A DNA stretch of 64,000 bases. It comes from Cepaea nemoralis. Its lineage: Eukaryota > Mollusca > Gastropoda > Stylommatophora > Helicidae. The DNA lies in the NCBI GenBank assembly GCA_014155875.1, contig JACEFZ010017671.1, positions 124,001 to 188,000 of the forward strand, given 5' to 3'. The position numbers and the translations under genes were made by a program. This document shows, piece after piece, positions 1-10,905 of the stretch (its first letter is position 1; each line of letters begins with the position of its first letter). The notes under the pieces were generated by a model. It had not been told where the DNA came from. It did no database searches and worked only from the letters and a program-made list of their open reading frames with translations.

Positions 1-342
1 CATCTCACTCCCTCGGTTGGGTATAAAAAGAAGACATCGGCGATATTCTGAGTTAAACATAGATTGGAATCGTGAGGTAAGTATAAACATTTTTTCCAAT
101 TCTCATTTTCTCTTCATTGCTTTCATCTTTTCATTCTTTTGTTCTTCTTGTCCTGTCGTCACCTCTTGATGTAGTCACAGGAGATATCCTTGACTATATG
201 TCATGTTTGTGAATGTGTTTGTTTGCTGATGAAGGCTAATCGCCGCAACGTTCTGTATGTGTCGTAAATCTGTTATATAAATCTGCACTACTATGTGTCA
301 TTTTATATTGTTTACATTTTCACAGCTTTACCGCAGTTCCAC

Positions 343-585
343 CCAATTTTAATCTCTTCAAGGCATCTCCCATCAGATGTTATGACTGTTCCGAGATAAC
401 TGTACCGATTCACTTGCTTAAGAAGATGCGCATTCACTCGTATATCACATTGCGGTATTTCCTTCTTCCCAGTGACTACCATAATCTGTGTCTTCTTACA
501 ATTTAATTCTAACCCGAGTTATTCACTGTGTGCAACAACCGCATCTACTAAATGTTGCAGGTTCTGCATATCTAATGTTATGTTA
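343..585 (-). pseudogene. LINE-A fragment (RTE-like reverse transcriptase)
   Basis: Read on the minus strand, this gives an uninterrupted RT segment with 'KKTQIMVVTGKKEIPQC' followed by 'QVNRYSYLGTVITSDG', the region after the catalytic palm of many RTE-like non-LTR retrotransposons. The YADD catalytic box has been lost: the sequence passes from 'NIRYA' directly into the downstream 'LQHLVDA' block, so an internal deletion removed it. Related copies lie at 49.15-50.07 kb, 58.29-58.95 kb and 61.6-62.2 kb. Clade assignment to RTE is inferred from motif style only. Confidence 0.6.
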
Positions 586-926
586 TGTTGTCACTTCAAT
601 TATGTCTTCATAAATACGGGTTTTTAAGGGTACATTTTTGTTAAAGACTTCCTCGGCGATCCGTATAATAATTTGTGTGTCCGGAGTGTTTGGTCAATAG
701 TTTTAATCCTTTCCCTCGATGCCTTGACTCCAAAGAACAGGGAAAGGTGCTATGGACCCTTTGGAGGTGGGAGAGAGGGAGGTACTGTCTTCGCCTGGCA
801 GGACTCCACCTAACAACACCAATTTATTTTTAAAAAAAATTATCCACCATCATTAAGTGAATTACTTTGCATTGTTTCGTCATATCCGTGGCTCAGTGAA
901 TTCGACTTCGACAAGCATTTTTTTTG

Positions 927-1484
927 GTACTTCATTTTTAATTCACCGCAAACAAAGGAATCCAGGGAGTTCCCCTGGAAATCACGTGACATCAGGGTGA
1001 TTCCATAGTGGGTGTAGGAGTGTACAGGGCCACGTATTTATTAATTACAGATACAGGCATGTACATGCTTGCGCAAGTAGAAGATCAGCAAGTGCTATTG
1101 TGTCATGTATTTATTTAAATCAAGAATCATATACATTGCATGTGTTGTTGATCACTTCTGGTTGAGTGTGTGGTGGACTGCTAGACCGATCGATGGATGC
1201 AATAAATGTTTCGGGTCCGGAGGATCCTCACTGTCGTCGGAGTGCATATCCATGTCGTGTGATACTCATCTTATCTTTTGTATGTCCCATCTGTCTGCGT
1301 TCATTTTTCACTTGCGCAGACAATGACATGCGGTTTTGGATACACCTTGCTGCAAACACACTTGTCCACCGACCACGAAGTGAATCCTCATATTCCTGTG
1401 ATGAAAATCGAGATTCTCACCAGATCTAGGTCAGTGCTAAAAATAACTACGCGTTTTGTTTGCGGTGAATTAAAAATGAAGTAC
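927..1484. mobile_element. inverted-repeat DNA element (MITE-like), 30-bp perfect termini
   Basis: Positions 927-956 and 1455-1484 are exact reverse complements over 30 bp, beginning GTACTTCATTTTTAATTC. If the TA within GTAC is the duplicated target, the inverted repeats start CTTCATTTTT, which fits a TA-targeting Tc1/mariner-type element. The 558-bp body has no transposase frame; its short open frames look like chance. It could also be a foldback structure of another origin. The perfect termini indicate recent origin or conversion. Confidence 0.55.
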
Positions 1485-1499
1485 AATTCTTCCAAGTTT

Positions 1500-2175
1500 G
1501 CTTTCCCTAACCTTTGACCCCCATTAACCTGTTAACCCCAAGCCTACAGGCAAGACAGCAGGTTTGTGTCTTACTCCGGCTGTCCCTAATCCCTCAACCT
1601 CTCCAACATTGGAAACCCAACCATTAGCTACGCTACCATGGGCATAGCTCTTGAGGTCATCGGAACACTCAGACCCTTCTACCGCTTCCAGGCCAGGGCA
1701 CAACGGAGAAGCCAAGGCAGAACCAGCTATGGGCTCTTGTAATGCTGGCTCTTTCCCTTTTCCGTTTTTATTGATTTATCCATCGCCTGAACTAATGGAG
1801 CGACTGACAAGAACAAACCGCATGCTGATGTTTTCCTTCATCCTGCTTTTTATTTCCCCACACCATGCCACATTTCCGTCTTCCACTCAATATTTTGTTA
1901 AATTTCTGTGTATAATTTTCTGAGAATTTGTATACTCATATTTTTATTTCTGTTTTTTTTTTTTTTTATGTGGCTGATGAAGCTTGTTTTTTCCCCTTCG
2001 AGTGCATGAATGGATCGATGATCGTGTTACATGATATGCGTGAAATTGCTTCTCCCACATTGCCCTAGTGCTGAAATCTTTACGCCATCACCATTACTTC
2101 TGGTTCTATTTTTTTGTAAACGTGTGTATGTCAGTAACAGTTTGACATTTTATGAACTGGTTTCCACATCAATCT
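1500..2175. other. gene-free interval
   Basis: Short overlapping frames of 60-90 codons occur here but none resembles a known protein. A minus-strand frame at 1524-1715 has no recognizable domain. A poly-T run lies near 1952-1968. I see no gene. Confidence 0.5.
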
Positions 2176-2412
2176 GGCGAAGGGGTTACAAATGCAACTC
2201 GCAGTCTCGCATACCGCATTCGAAATACAGCTGTGGGCGATTTGGCAGCAGACAGTCTTGCGTTGGTTTCCATACAATAGTATGAGTGCTGGTCCTTCAG
2301 AAAGCAATGGCAAACTACTGAACGTAATCTTGTTAAGAAATCACAAGCAGATAAAATATTGGGGTTGACTGCTATGTCCTGTAAATGAAGTACAACTAAC
2401 TTTTTTTTCGAC
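2176..2412 (+). repeat. SINE-A copy (tRNA-derived)
   Basis: The head carries an A-box-like TGGCGAAGGGG and a B-box-like GCATTCGAAATAC, followed by the body AGAAAGCAATGGCAAACTAC, then GGGTTGACTGC and TATGTCCTGTAAATG. The same body occurs at 3.4, 10.3, 13.3, 16.1, 16.4 and 47.2 kb. The GGCAAACTAC core resembles conserved cores I know from several SINE families, but I cannot name the family. It ends near a poly-T stretch at about 2401. Confidence 0.65.
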
Positions 2413-3372
2413 AGTAAGCGAGGCGTGGCCGAGCTTGTAGGCTGTCGTGTAACATCTGGAGAGATGAGTTTACACCTCTGGTCAAGCAATGGATTTGATC
2501 TCCTTCCTCCTCTTCCTTATGGCCCATTTAGACGCCTTAAGACTCATTGGGCATACTGTGATAGACTCATATTTTCACAGACCAATCGGCACTCATTGCG
2601 TAATGTGATCAGCGTTATGCCGGCCGACTTTACTGCCCAAGACATTTCTTGGTATCTATTTTAGGCTGGGTCTTCCTAAGAGTTCTTTGAGGGTTACACT
2701 CATGACCACGGGGCTGGTAGGCGAGTGTTTAGCCACTACGATACCACGGTTCCTAGATTGCGTAGTCAGGAAGTGAAATTAGCTTAGTTGACGCATCTGT
2801 GAGGACTTGTTTTGTAATCAGAGTACACGTTTACCCACTATTCTGCGCAAGCACCTATTAGTGAACCATTGTAGTTTATTTGTAATCCTGTTAGTTGTTC
2901 TCCATATTTATCACTCATACAGTATTACCGAGTTAACATTGGAGCTTAAAAAAGAAGGTTAACTTCCTTTGACTTCCACACATTTCTTAATGCTATGGAA
3001 GCTCCTCTTACATTTTGTATTCTTATTTTAATTTCTATGCCTGTTCCCCCATGTCCCAAATAGGTGTATGTTTCTGCCTCTTGAAAAATGAGGTGTCTTC
3101 AGTGGCAGATCATGGTGTTAATTCGCTTGGTTTAATCAGAGTAATAGTGTGTGTTTTTTTCCACACTAATCGACTAGTGAACGGTTGGGATCGAAACATT
3201 ATCTTCATTAGCTGAGAATTGAACTTAGCTGTGCAACCTAGCTTATATGTAAGCTGACACCTCTTACTGCTCACACTGAAGACAGAAATACACGGAGCAG
3301 TGGTGTCATTGTGCACAACAAACTCGGACCTAGTTATGTTCCTCTTTATATGAGACATTTGCAGCATTTATA
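2413..3372. other. gene-free interval
   Basis: About 960 bases with only short frames (79 codons plus strand, 85 codons minus strand) that have no recognizable motif. I see nothing beyond AT-rich sequence. Confidence 0.5.
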
Positions 3373-3617
3373 TGTTTTTTTTCTTTGCATATCCCTTACA
3401 GGACATCGCTGTCAACACCAGCACCTTTCAGCTGCGTGTTGATTTCTTGGCAAGATTACGCTCAGTAGTTTGCCATTGCTTTCTGAGCGGCCGGCTCACA
3501 TACCCCGTAAGTTACCGATGCGATTCGAACCACTGCTGATTCTCACAGACATCACGTTACCCACTGAGACTATACGAGATTACTGAGAAAAGTCATAACC
3601 TCTAAGCCACGAATTCG
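3373..3617 (-). repeat. SINE-A copy with 12-bp target duplication
   Basis: A minus-strand SINE: on the plus strand it runs from a T-rich tail, through CATATCCCTTACAGGACATC and GTAGTTTGCCATTGCTTTCT, to a tRNA-like head. Read on the minus strand the head has an A box TGGCTTAGAGG and a B box GGTTCGAATC. The direct repeat GCAGCATTTATA flanks it exactly at 3361-3372 and 3618-3629, as expected from target-primed reverse transcription. It is the best-preserved SINE-A boundary in the window and defines the family's ends. Confidence 0.85.
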
Positions 3618-3808
3618 GCAGCATTTATAGAGCAGAGGTATAATGGTTCTGTTCTTTGTTTTACCTACGATGCATTGATAATAGTATCGGTCTCGCCTGC
3701 TTAAATGAGAAAGAGCTCAGCCGATTAATCAAACTTGTTCATGTTTCACCTCTCTATTAAATTTACTTGTTAAGTTTCCTCTACCTCTGTTAATTTTCTG
3801 GATTTTTC

Positions 3809-4466
3809 TGTCAACAACCTAGTTTAGACAGGCATACAGGGATTCTTCATTTGTACCGCACGAATATCAACTCGTAGGTGTACAAAGGGTAAATTCGCTT
3901 TATTGCGCACTGATTACAATTGGCTCCACGAGCTCACATAAACATACATATATCATAAACACAGCATCACATTTATAATACTGCTAAGCACAATCTCTAT
4001 CTGTCCTAGCGCAAGTCACTATACTACTGTGCCCTGAAAACTACACATTGGTCAGGGCGACTACATCGACTTGTCTCTTGAGCTGTCCAGTCCCATCTGG
4101 CTAAACTTAGCAGCGTTGTCCAGCTGCGGACTTGTGAATCTTCGTGCGCCAGCACTATTGAGTGCTCGGTTACCTCGCACGTAGTTCAGTAACCTGTCAC
4201 TAGTTACTGTACTCTAGCTAACGCTGTTTACGGGCACTTCCCGTGTTTATTGTCTCCTACTCTAACTTGGGAGTAAATCCCTGTCATGTCCTGCAGTGTC
4301 CTACTTATGACATGTGCGTGTCCTGTTGGATAACTGCTTGAGAGTTCTATCTTCTACTTCTGTCCCTTGAATCTCTATTCCCTGTTCAGGGATGTTATCT
4401 CTATCCTATCTTAGTCTTATCCCTAACTTATATCCTTCTGTTACTTCTATCCTCAGCTTCTTGACA
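3809..4466 (-). repeat. Element 2 3' LTR (left in window)
   Basis: Begins TGTCAACAACC and ends CTTCTTGACA, giving TG...CA ends, and matches 9126-9792 almost throughout. It lacks a 9-10-bp segment around 3969 that the other LTR has near 9290 (CAATACATTT). Read on the minus strand it is the downstream LTR and follows the polypurine tract. Confidence 0.85.
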
Positions 4467-4485
4467 TACTCTCCTCCCCTCTGTG
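4467..4485 (-). promoter_or_regulatory. Element 2 polypurine tract
   Basis: On the minus strand the bases next to the 3' LTR read AGAGGGGAGGAGAGTA, a purine run directly abutting the TGTC terminus, as expected for the primer of plus-strand DNA synthesis. Confidence 0.7.
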
Positions 4486-6308
4486 TTGCGTCACCAACTT
4501 TAGGTTATGGGTGTGACGCAATTTGGTTATCTTAAAAATTAGGCTGTCTAATTTTGTCAAGATCTGGTTGAGGTTGCTAACAATGTTCTGGGTATCATGA
4601 CTGACTACTACTGTCTGATGTCACACTGTTGTATGCATCCACTGGCTAATCATTATCACAACACATCTGTATTGTTGGCCAGAGCTACAGCTCCTCTTCC
4701 ACTATATTTATGTCTTTTAAGATCTGCTTCTCATATTGCCAAATAACTGACAACCCGGACAAATTGTCCCTGTTATGGGTACAATACATGAATAATGTTC
4801 ATGCCCCCCCCCCCCCCCATATAATGTTAATCCGACTCGTTTACATGCTGTGTGTGCTAGTTTTTCACCTATCTAACTTCCGTTTGTGAAAACATCTTTC
4901 AATGCTATACCAGAGTTTCGTGAGTCTGTAATGCCCCCTGTTTAGAGTTAAGCCCCTTTCCAGTGACTGCTGTATGCATGTTTATCTGAAAGTATTCATG
5001 GTTGTTTGCGTGTTTGTTTATAATTAAAGTATGTGTAAATTACAAACATGTGTGTATGTCTATAATTTAGTTGAGTGTTATGTTTCAAGCGCCATAAAAC
5101 GGTTTACTGCAGTCACAAATGAGTGCGTATGTCTGATTCATGACTGCTTTGCCAGTTTAGGAAGCTTAAAATATGTTTGTATACCTGGAATGTATTTGTG
5201 GCTATCACACACATAAAAATAGACAACACGTGTGCTACACAAATGAAACGAAGACACATTACAAAAATTCGCGCTTGTGCGGAAAAATGTCGCACCAATG
5301 TTTCGCTCATCTGCTTTTAATCCTTTCACTCAATTTCTTTCTCTCTCCTTTTTCTCACACATTCACTCCACATTAGTTTAAAAACAAAATGTCATTAAAA
5401 TGTTGCTATCAAGAGAAATTGAATGCAAAAATATTTACACTAACTTTGGGCTCATTTTACCGAGTTGTAGAGCCGTATGACTGTGCTATATTTTCGCACT
5501 AGTCATGGTATGTACAAAACTTATTTACATGGTTGCAAGGATTGTTTGTAATCAATCCTGGGTATGATGACTAATCTACCTATTCTATTCTACTTTCGTG
5601 GGCTGAGCTAAGCTAACTAAGTGAATTAACTAAGCTAAGGGAACTAATCTAACAAAATGAATGAAATGAGGTAAAATGTGTTAATTACCTTATTGTATTT
5701 GTAAGTATGATGATGTAAATTTCAAATAATGATCTAAATTTACGTGATGATTTATTTAAATAACTTATCTAAAAATGTATGTACTTAAAGATGAATTGCT
5801 AATGTACTTATGAAATTAATGAATATAGTTTTGTAGTTTCAGATGTATCAATTCCTAAATGAATGTAAATGAAGTTTCGAACGTAAATGCTATTAATTTC
5901 CTATCAATGAAGAAAAATGGGGATGTTTTTATAAGTTATGTTACTCTAACAAAGATTTCAAACTGTATGCAACTGAAATAAAAACATATTATAATACATA
6001 TCACAATATATTTCTAACTAATTCCAGGTTTGATGGTGAAGTCGCGTTCCTTGAAATTGAATATTACTCTATTTCACAATGTTATTTACAAAGTTTGATC
6101 TACTTCGCGATGATCCTGGGTTTTGTCTCTATATGTTGTGTCGAATATAATACATGACGGCGTAGCAAAATCATGATGTGCTTGTCCGTTTTAATTCATA
6201 ATGACACAGTTCTATGCACAGTTCTCTTTATGGCGACACATAAATCTATAAGCACTGTAGTTTCTGTAACACACCAGTCTGGACACAGATTAATTATAAT
6301 GTCACTGA
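4486..6308 (-). other. Element 2 non-coding 3' interval
   Basis: About 1.8 kb between the end of the pol frame and the polypurine tract with no long frame on either strand. It is AT-rich with a C run at about 4806-4819. Gmr1 and gypsy elements usually have a short 3' untranslated region, so this may be a decayed third gene, captured sequence or cis-acting RNA. I cannot assign it. Confidence 0.5.
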
Positions 6309-7514
6309 CTATGGTGATGTTGGCTCATTCCTCTGCGTTACTTCTGGTATGTCGACGTCAGAGGGCCTGCTCAAAGTGTCAGCAAGTAAGTTTATTTTAC
6401 CCTTAATGTGCTTGATGGTTAAAGAGTAGTTTTGGAGAATCAGAGACCATCTATAAATACGGTTGTTTCTGTGGACTCCTGACTCCATGACGGTGAGTGG
6501 GGAATTATCAGTCTCGATGACAAAATGTGTCCCTGCCAAAAACCTATGAAGTTTACGGACACAGTAGATGATACTTAACCCCTCTAATTCAGAGACTCCG
6601 TACTTCGACTCTGTAGGTGTGATCTTCCGGCTCACGTAGATGATCGGGTGGAAAATCCCATCATAATGTTGACCTAGTACGCCGGCGATGGATACAGTAC
6701 TCGCGTCTGTCCTAAGAAAATAGGTAAGGTTCGGGTTAGGTAAGCGTAATATTGGTACATCGCTAAACATTTGCTTAAGTTTTGATAAAGCGTTTATTAA
6801 CTCAGCATCTTTTACATTGATTTTTACAGAAGCTTTCAACAAATTCGAAAAAATGCTGGTAATCTCAGCTAAATTTGGGATGAACTTGTTATAATAGTTC
6901 ACTAGCCCGAGTAGACTTCTCACCTGCTTTTTGGTGGTTGGCATGGTGAGGTTTAAAATTTTTGTAACAATTTTATTATCTGTTTTCAGTTGGCCTTTTG
7001 TGATGGTATGGCCAAGGAAGTCAATTTCTTCCAGACCCAACTCCACTTTTGTCGGTTTCACTGTGAGACCGAATAGTTTTATTCTGTCGAAGACATGTCG
7101 TAGTTTCTGTAGATGTGTGGTCCAGTCTGCAGTATGGATACATATGTCATCTATATAAGTCTCCGTATTCGTTACTCCATGCAGTAGATCTCTAGTAAGG
7201 CGAACAAATGTGGCGGGCGCATTCCGAAGGCCAAAAGGAAGAAATCGCCACTCATAAAGACCTAGAGGTGTTGAGAAGGCAGTTAAATGCATAGAATTTT
7301 TGCTCATTGGGACCTGCCAATATCCTTTCGTGAGGTCAAGTTTAGAGAAGATCATAGATGTAGACATGTTTAAGATAAGATCTTCGCAAGAAGGAATAGG
7401 TTCTGCGTCAACCTTGGTGACTTTATTTAATCTTCTATAATCTACGCAGAGACGGATGGTAGAGTCCTTCTATTTTACAAGGACAATAGGAAAAGAGTAT
7501 TCCGACTGAGACTT
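6309..7514 (-). pseudogene. Element 2 reverse transcriptase and RNase H
   Basis: The minus-strand frame contains RT block 'FSKLDLTKGYWQVPM', the 'FLPFGLRNAPATFVRL' block, and 'YIDDICIHT' at the catalytic site (YIDD). The thumb block 'LGHTI' and connection 'VRSLLGLVNYYNKFIPN' follow, then RNase H starting 'FLRTDAS' and ending 'INLLADTLSRP'. It is followed by a stop at 6309. The first ATG (7367) is not the true start: RT fingers such as 'LCVDYRRLN' lie upstream in the same frame behind TAG at 7470-7472. The frame is therefore one reading frame with nonsense codons and no frameshift. Confidence 0.88.
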
Positions 7515-8372
7515 CTAAATTATTCCACTCCTTTCAAGATCAAGAATTTCCGTATCTAGATTTTGTCTATAATTTAAAGGGATGGAATAGGGTCGGCATT
7601 TTATAGGAGTGTAGTCGGATAGAAGAATGGAGTGTTCGATTCTGTCAGTCCTACCTGGAATGTCAGAAAAAATTTCTTTGTACTCCGTCACTAATGCTAT
7701 TTTCTGCTGTTTCTGCTCGTCTGTGAGTTTTGGTTCTATATGTATGCTGTCAATTGTCGCTGTTATGTCCACTGTTGGAACTGGTAGTTCCATGTCGTCG
7801 TCTTCTACTTGGTTAAGTACTGTGGTGGTACTAAGTGCGTATTCTGTTTGCTGATTAAGTGTGGTTGCATTGTCGTCGTCTTCTGTCAAACTAATTAGTG
7901 TAGTTGCGTTATGTTCGTCTGTCGTCCGATTGATTGGTGTAGATGCATCCTGTTTGTCTGTCGTCTGTTCCTCTCGTCTTGAAAAATACGGTTTCAGCAT
8001 GTTGATATGGAATATCTTTAATTTTCGGTTTATCGATATTTCATAGTCGACATCTGATATCTTTCGTACCACTTTGAATGGCCCTTGCCATGATGTTAAT
8101 AATAAGTTACGTTAGTCTGGCAATAAAAGTAGCACCTCTTGTTCTGGTTCGAGGTGTAGGGTTTTGGCACCTTTGTTTGCGTAATGGCGGTAGATTTGTC
8201 CTTTTGTCTCCAAAGATGATTTGGCTATTACACACGCTTTCATGATCTTATTGCGTGTTTCTGTCACCATTTCATAAGGTGACACTGGTGTTGGATTTTC
8301 TGAGGTATTCATAATCAACTGATGGTAATGAGAACAAGAATATTCAATTATATACACAAACTTACAGTACAA
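7515..8372 (-). pseudogene. Element 2 integrase C-terminal tail and linker
   Basis: This is the upstream continuation of the RT frame, separated by TAG at 7515-7517. Residues read 'LKIFHINMLKPYFSRRE', the terminal module of gypsy-type integrases. A TAA at 8112-8114 cuts it from 'EVLLLLPD', the strand before the GPY/F-like module; the bases after the stop read 'SWQGPFKVV'. A low-complexity Thr/Asp/Asn linker (about residues 35-90 of the 185-residue part) precedes 'YKEIFSDIPGRTDRIEH', the usual lead into RT. Integrase catalytic residues are absent. Confidence 0.82.
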
Positions 8373-8759
8373 TCTGAAATAAAATAAGATGCTTCGTTAA
8401 TATACTTAATCAAAACTGTCATTGTACTCATCTGATTTCGATGATTTGCTTGATTCCTTAGGATTGTTTCACTCTCTCTCCGTTCGTACTGTACTTCTGC
8501 TCGCTGCTACGTTACAACCTGTTACGCAGAGCAGCAACAATTAATACACAGAATATACTAGAAAATACACGATGTTATTTATGTCTCAATTCCCTCAGAA
8601 TGGAAGACGAAAATGTGATACAAATGATATGAATTATATGAATGGTATGAATGGTTGCATGAATGAATGAATGAATGAATCGTCGTCGTCTGTCTTATGT
8701 CGTCTTGTCTTCAGCTTATCAGTTACAGACTGCGTTATACTTGTAAGGGAGAATCTCTT

Positions 8760-9125
8760 AGATTTCGACAATCTTAATCACTTCTTAGTGGTCAGTTGAC
8801 ATAACCACTTTACTTTTGCATATCATGGGTGATTACTCAACAAACATTCTGATTGTGCTATTATACTAATTGTAATTATTGTTTCTCGTTGGTAATTTTC
8901 AAATAATCTTTATAGTAACAATTCTGATATCAAACTATCACTGTCGCGGGTAGTAAAGAAACCACTTTATGACACCATAATGTTACTATAATAATTATAG
9001 AATATATCAGTCGTAATATGGGTTGGTATAACAACCACTTTATAACACCAAAATATTTCAGAATATTTCTGTGGGTACTATGGATAGGTTCAAAGACCAC
9101 TTTCTGACACCAGAATAATCCCGCC
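8760..9125 (-). promoter_or_regulatory. Element 2 leader with iterated PBS-like sites
   Basis: On the minus strand, 13 nt beyond the 5' LTR, is TGGTGTCAGAAAGTGG, a plausible tRNA primer binding site (plus strand 9097-9112). Two close copies, CCACTTTATAACACCA (9035-9050) and CCACTTTATGACACCA (8962-8977), lie 62 and 73 bp further in, and a half copy is near 8806. The leader is thus a decayed tandem repeat containing several PBS-like sites. Which is used, and the tRNA, are inference. Confidence 0.5.
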
Positions 9126-9792
9126 TGTCAACAACCTAGTTTAGACAGGCATACAGGGATTCTTCATTTGTACCGCACGAATATCAACTCGTAGGTGTAC
9201 AAAGGGTAAATTCGCTTTATTGCGCACTGATTACAATTGGCTCCACGAGCTCACATGAACATACATATATCATAAACACAGCATCACATTCAATACATTT
9301 ATAATACTGCTAAGCACAATCTCTATCTGTCCTAGCGCAAGTCACTATACTACTGTGCCCTGAAAACTACACATTGGTCAGGGCGACTACATCGACTTGT
9401 CTCTTGAGCTGTCCAGTCCCATCTGGCTAAACTTAGCAGCGTTGTCCAGTTGCGGACTTGTGAATCTTCGTGCGCCAGCACTATTGCGTGCTCGGTTACC
9501 TCGCACGTAGTTCAGTAACCTGTCACTAGCTACTGTACTCTAGCTAACGCTGTTTACGGGCACTTCCCGTGTTTATTGTCTCCTACTCTAACTTGGGAGT
9601 AAATCCCTGTCATGTCCTGCAGTGTCCTACTTATGACATGTGCGTGTCCTGTTGGATAACTGCTTGAGAGTTCTATCTTCTACTTCTGTCCCTTGAATCT
9701 CTATTCCCTGTTCAGGGATGTTATCTCTATCTTATCTTAGTCTTATCCCTAACTTATATCCTTCTTTTACTTCTATCCTCAGCATCTTGCCA
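9126..9792 (-). repeat. Element 2 5' LTR (right in window)
   Basis: Direct copy of 3809-4466. It ends CATCTTGCCA where the other ends TTCTTGACA, so one terminal base of the canonical ACA end differs. In minus-strand orientation this LTR carries the element's promoter. Confidence 0.85.
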
Positions 9793-9829
9793 CTAACACT
9801 ACAGACATCTTTGCGTTGATTTCAATGGT

Positions 9830-9958
9830 ATGAGGCATCAGTCGTTCAGACAGCACTGGCAAACTACTGCAATATCCATTACCTTGTAAATCATAAACAG
9901 CCAGTAAATGCTAGGTTTAATTGCAACATCTTGTAAACTACATGCAACAAACTTTAAA
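9830..9958 (+). repeat. SINE-A fragment (3' part)
   Basis: Contains TTCAGACAGCACTGGCAAACTAC, a degraded form of the SINE-A core, then AATGCTAGG...CATCTTGTAAACTACATGCA as its tail. The tRNA-like head is missing. It sits immediately beside element 2. Confidence 0.5.
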
Positions 9959-9975
9959 TCAATAGCACAGGTCTC

Positions 9976-10316
9976 ACTACCTGTGTTAATTTTCTGTCGC
10001 CATCAGTAACTCAGGTGTCACTACCTCTTTTAATTTTCTGGATGTTACTGTCGCCATCAGTAACCCAGGTGCCACTACCTCTTTTAATTTTCTGGATGTT
10101 ACTGTTGCCATCAGTAACCCAGGTGTCACTACCTCTTTTAATTTTCTGGATGTTACTGTCGCCATCAGTAACCCAGGTATCACTATCCCTTTAATTTTCT
10201 GGACGTTACTGTCGCCATCAGTAGCCCAGGTATCACTATCCCTTTAATTTTCTGCGTGTTACTGTCACCATCAGTACAGGTATCACTATTCCTTTAATTT
10301 TCTGGATGGTACTATC
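9976..10316 (+). repeat. 54-bp minisatellite
   Basis: About six tandem units of roughly 50-54 bp with the phrase TTAATTTTCTGGATGTTACTG followed by TCGCCATCAGTAACCCAGGT. Units lose a few bases towards the right. About one and a half more units follow the inserted SINE at 10548-10626, and one partial unit (TTAATTTTCTGGATTTTTCTG) abuts the far end of element 2 at about 3790. Confidence 0.8.
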
Positions 10317-10319
10317 TCC

Positions 10320-10547
10320 ACTAGCTCAGTGGCGAAGTGGTTAGGAAAGCAGTGCTTAATCCCGCATACCGCATTCTAAACACAGCTGCGGGGAATTTGG
10401 CAGCAGACAGCCTTGCGTTGGGTTTTATGAAATGATATGGGTGCTGGCTGTTCAGAAAGCAATGACATGCAAACTACTGTACGTAAACTTGCCCAGGAAT
10501 ATCGAACAGTCAAAAATGCTGGGGTTGACAGCTACTAACTTTCCTTT
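10320..10547 (+). repeat. SINE-A copy with canonical A box, inside the minisatellite
   Basis: The head reads TAGCTCAGTGGCGAAGTGG, a near-perfect tRNA A box, with a weaker B box around GCATTCTAAACAC. The body has TTCAGAAAGCAATGACATGCAA and the tail GCTGGGGTTGACAGCTACTAA. Minisatellite units resume directly afterwards, so the SINE inserted into the array. Confidence 0.7.
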
Positions 10548-10679
10548 ACTGTCACCATCAGTAATCCAGTTCTCACTACCTCTGTTAATTTTCTGGATGT
10601 TACTGTCACTATCAGTAACCCAAGGTCTTAACAACCCTATCTACTATATGTCTAGAGATTTTCGCGATTTTTCTCTCTG

Positions 10680-10905
10680 TTAGTTACTTGCATGCCCTTC
10701 ACAGGGCGTTGCAATCAACCCCTCCATGTTTTGGCTGATAGTGATGTGTCTAGGAAATTGTACGTCCAGAAGTTTGCCATCGTTGAGTAGTTCAGAAAGC
10801 AGTGGCAAACTCCCTAACGTAACAACTGACTGGCCATTTATAAACAACCAAAAATGTTGGGGTAGATTGTGGCCGTCTGTAAAGGACATGCAGCTAACTT
10901 AAGTT
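10680..10905. repeat. SINE-A halves, head to head
   Basis: The left part (CTTCACAGGGCGTTGCAATC... GAAGTTTGCCATCG) is a minus-strand SINE-A tail and core. The right part (GTTCAGAAAGCAGTGGCAAACT... GTAAAGGACATGCA) is plus-strand core and tail. They meet near 10790, forming an imperfect inverted pair. Confidence 0.5.

Larger units (their letters stand above)
3809..9792 (-). mobile_element. Element 2: defective Gmr1-like LTR retrotransposon
   Basis: Two direct repeats of about 660 bp (3809-4466 and 9126-9792) flank a minus-strand frame ordered integrase C-terminal tail, reverse transcriptase, RNase H. Integrase lies 5' of RT, which is the order of Gmr1-like members of the Ty3/gypsy group rather than standard gypsy. 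There is no gag, protease, integrase zinc finger or DDE core; the 750 bases upstream of the pol remnant contain no long frame. I see only about eight substitutions and one 9-10-bp indel between the LTRs, so the copy is young although its coding region is ruined. No 5-bp target duplication is visible (left flank TTTTC, right flank CTAAC). Confidence 0.8.
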
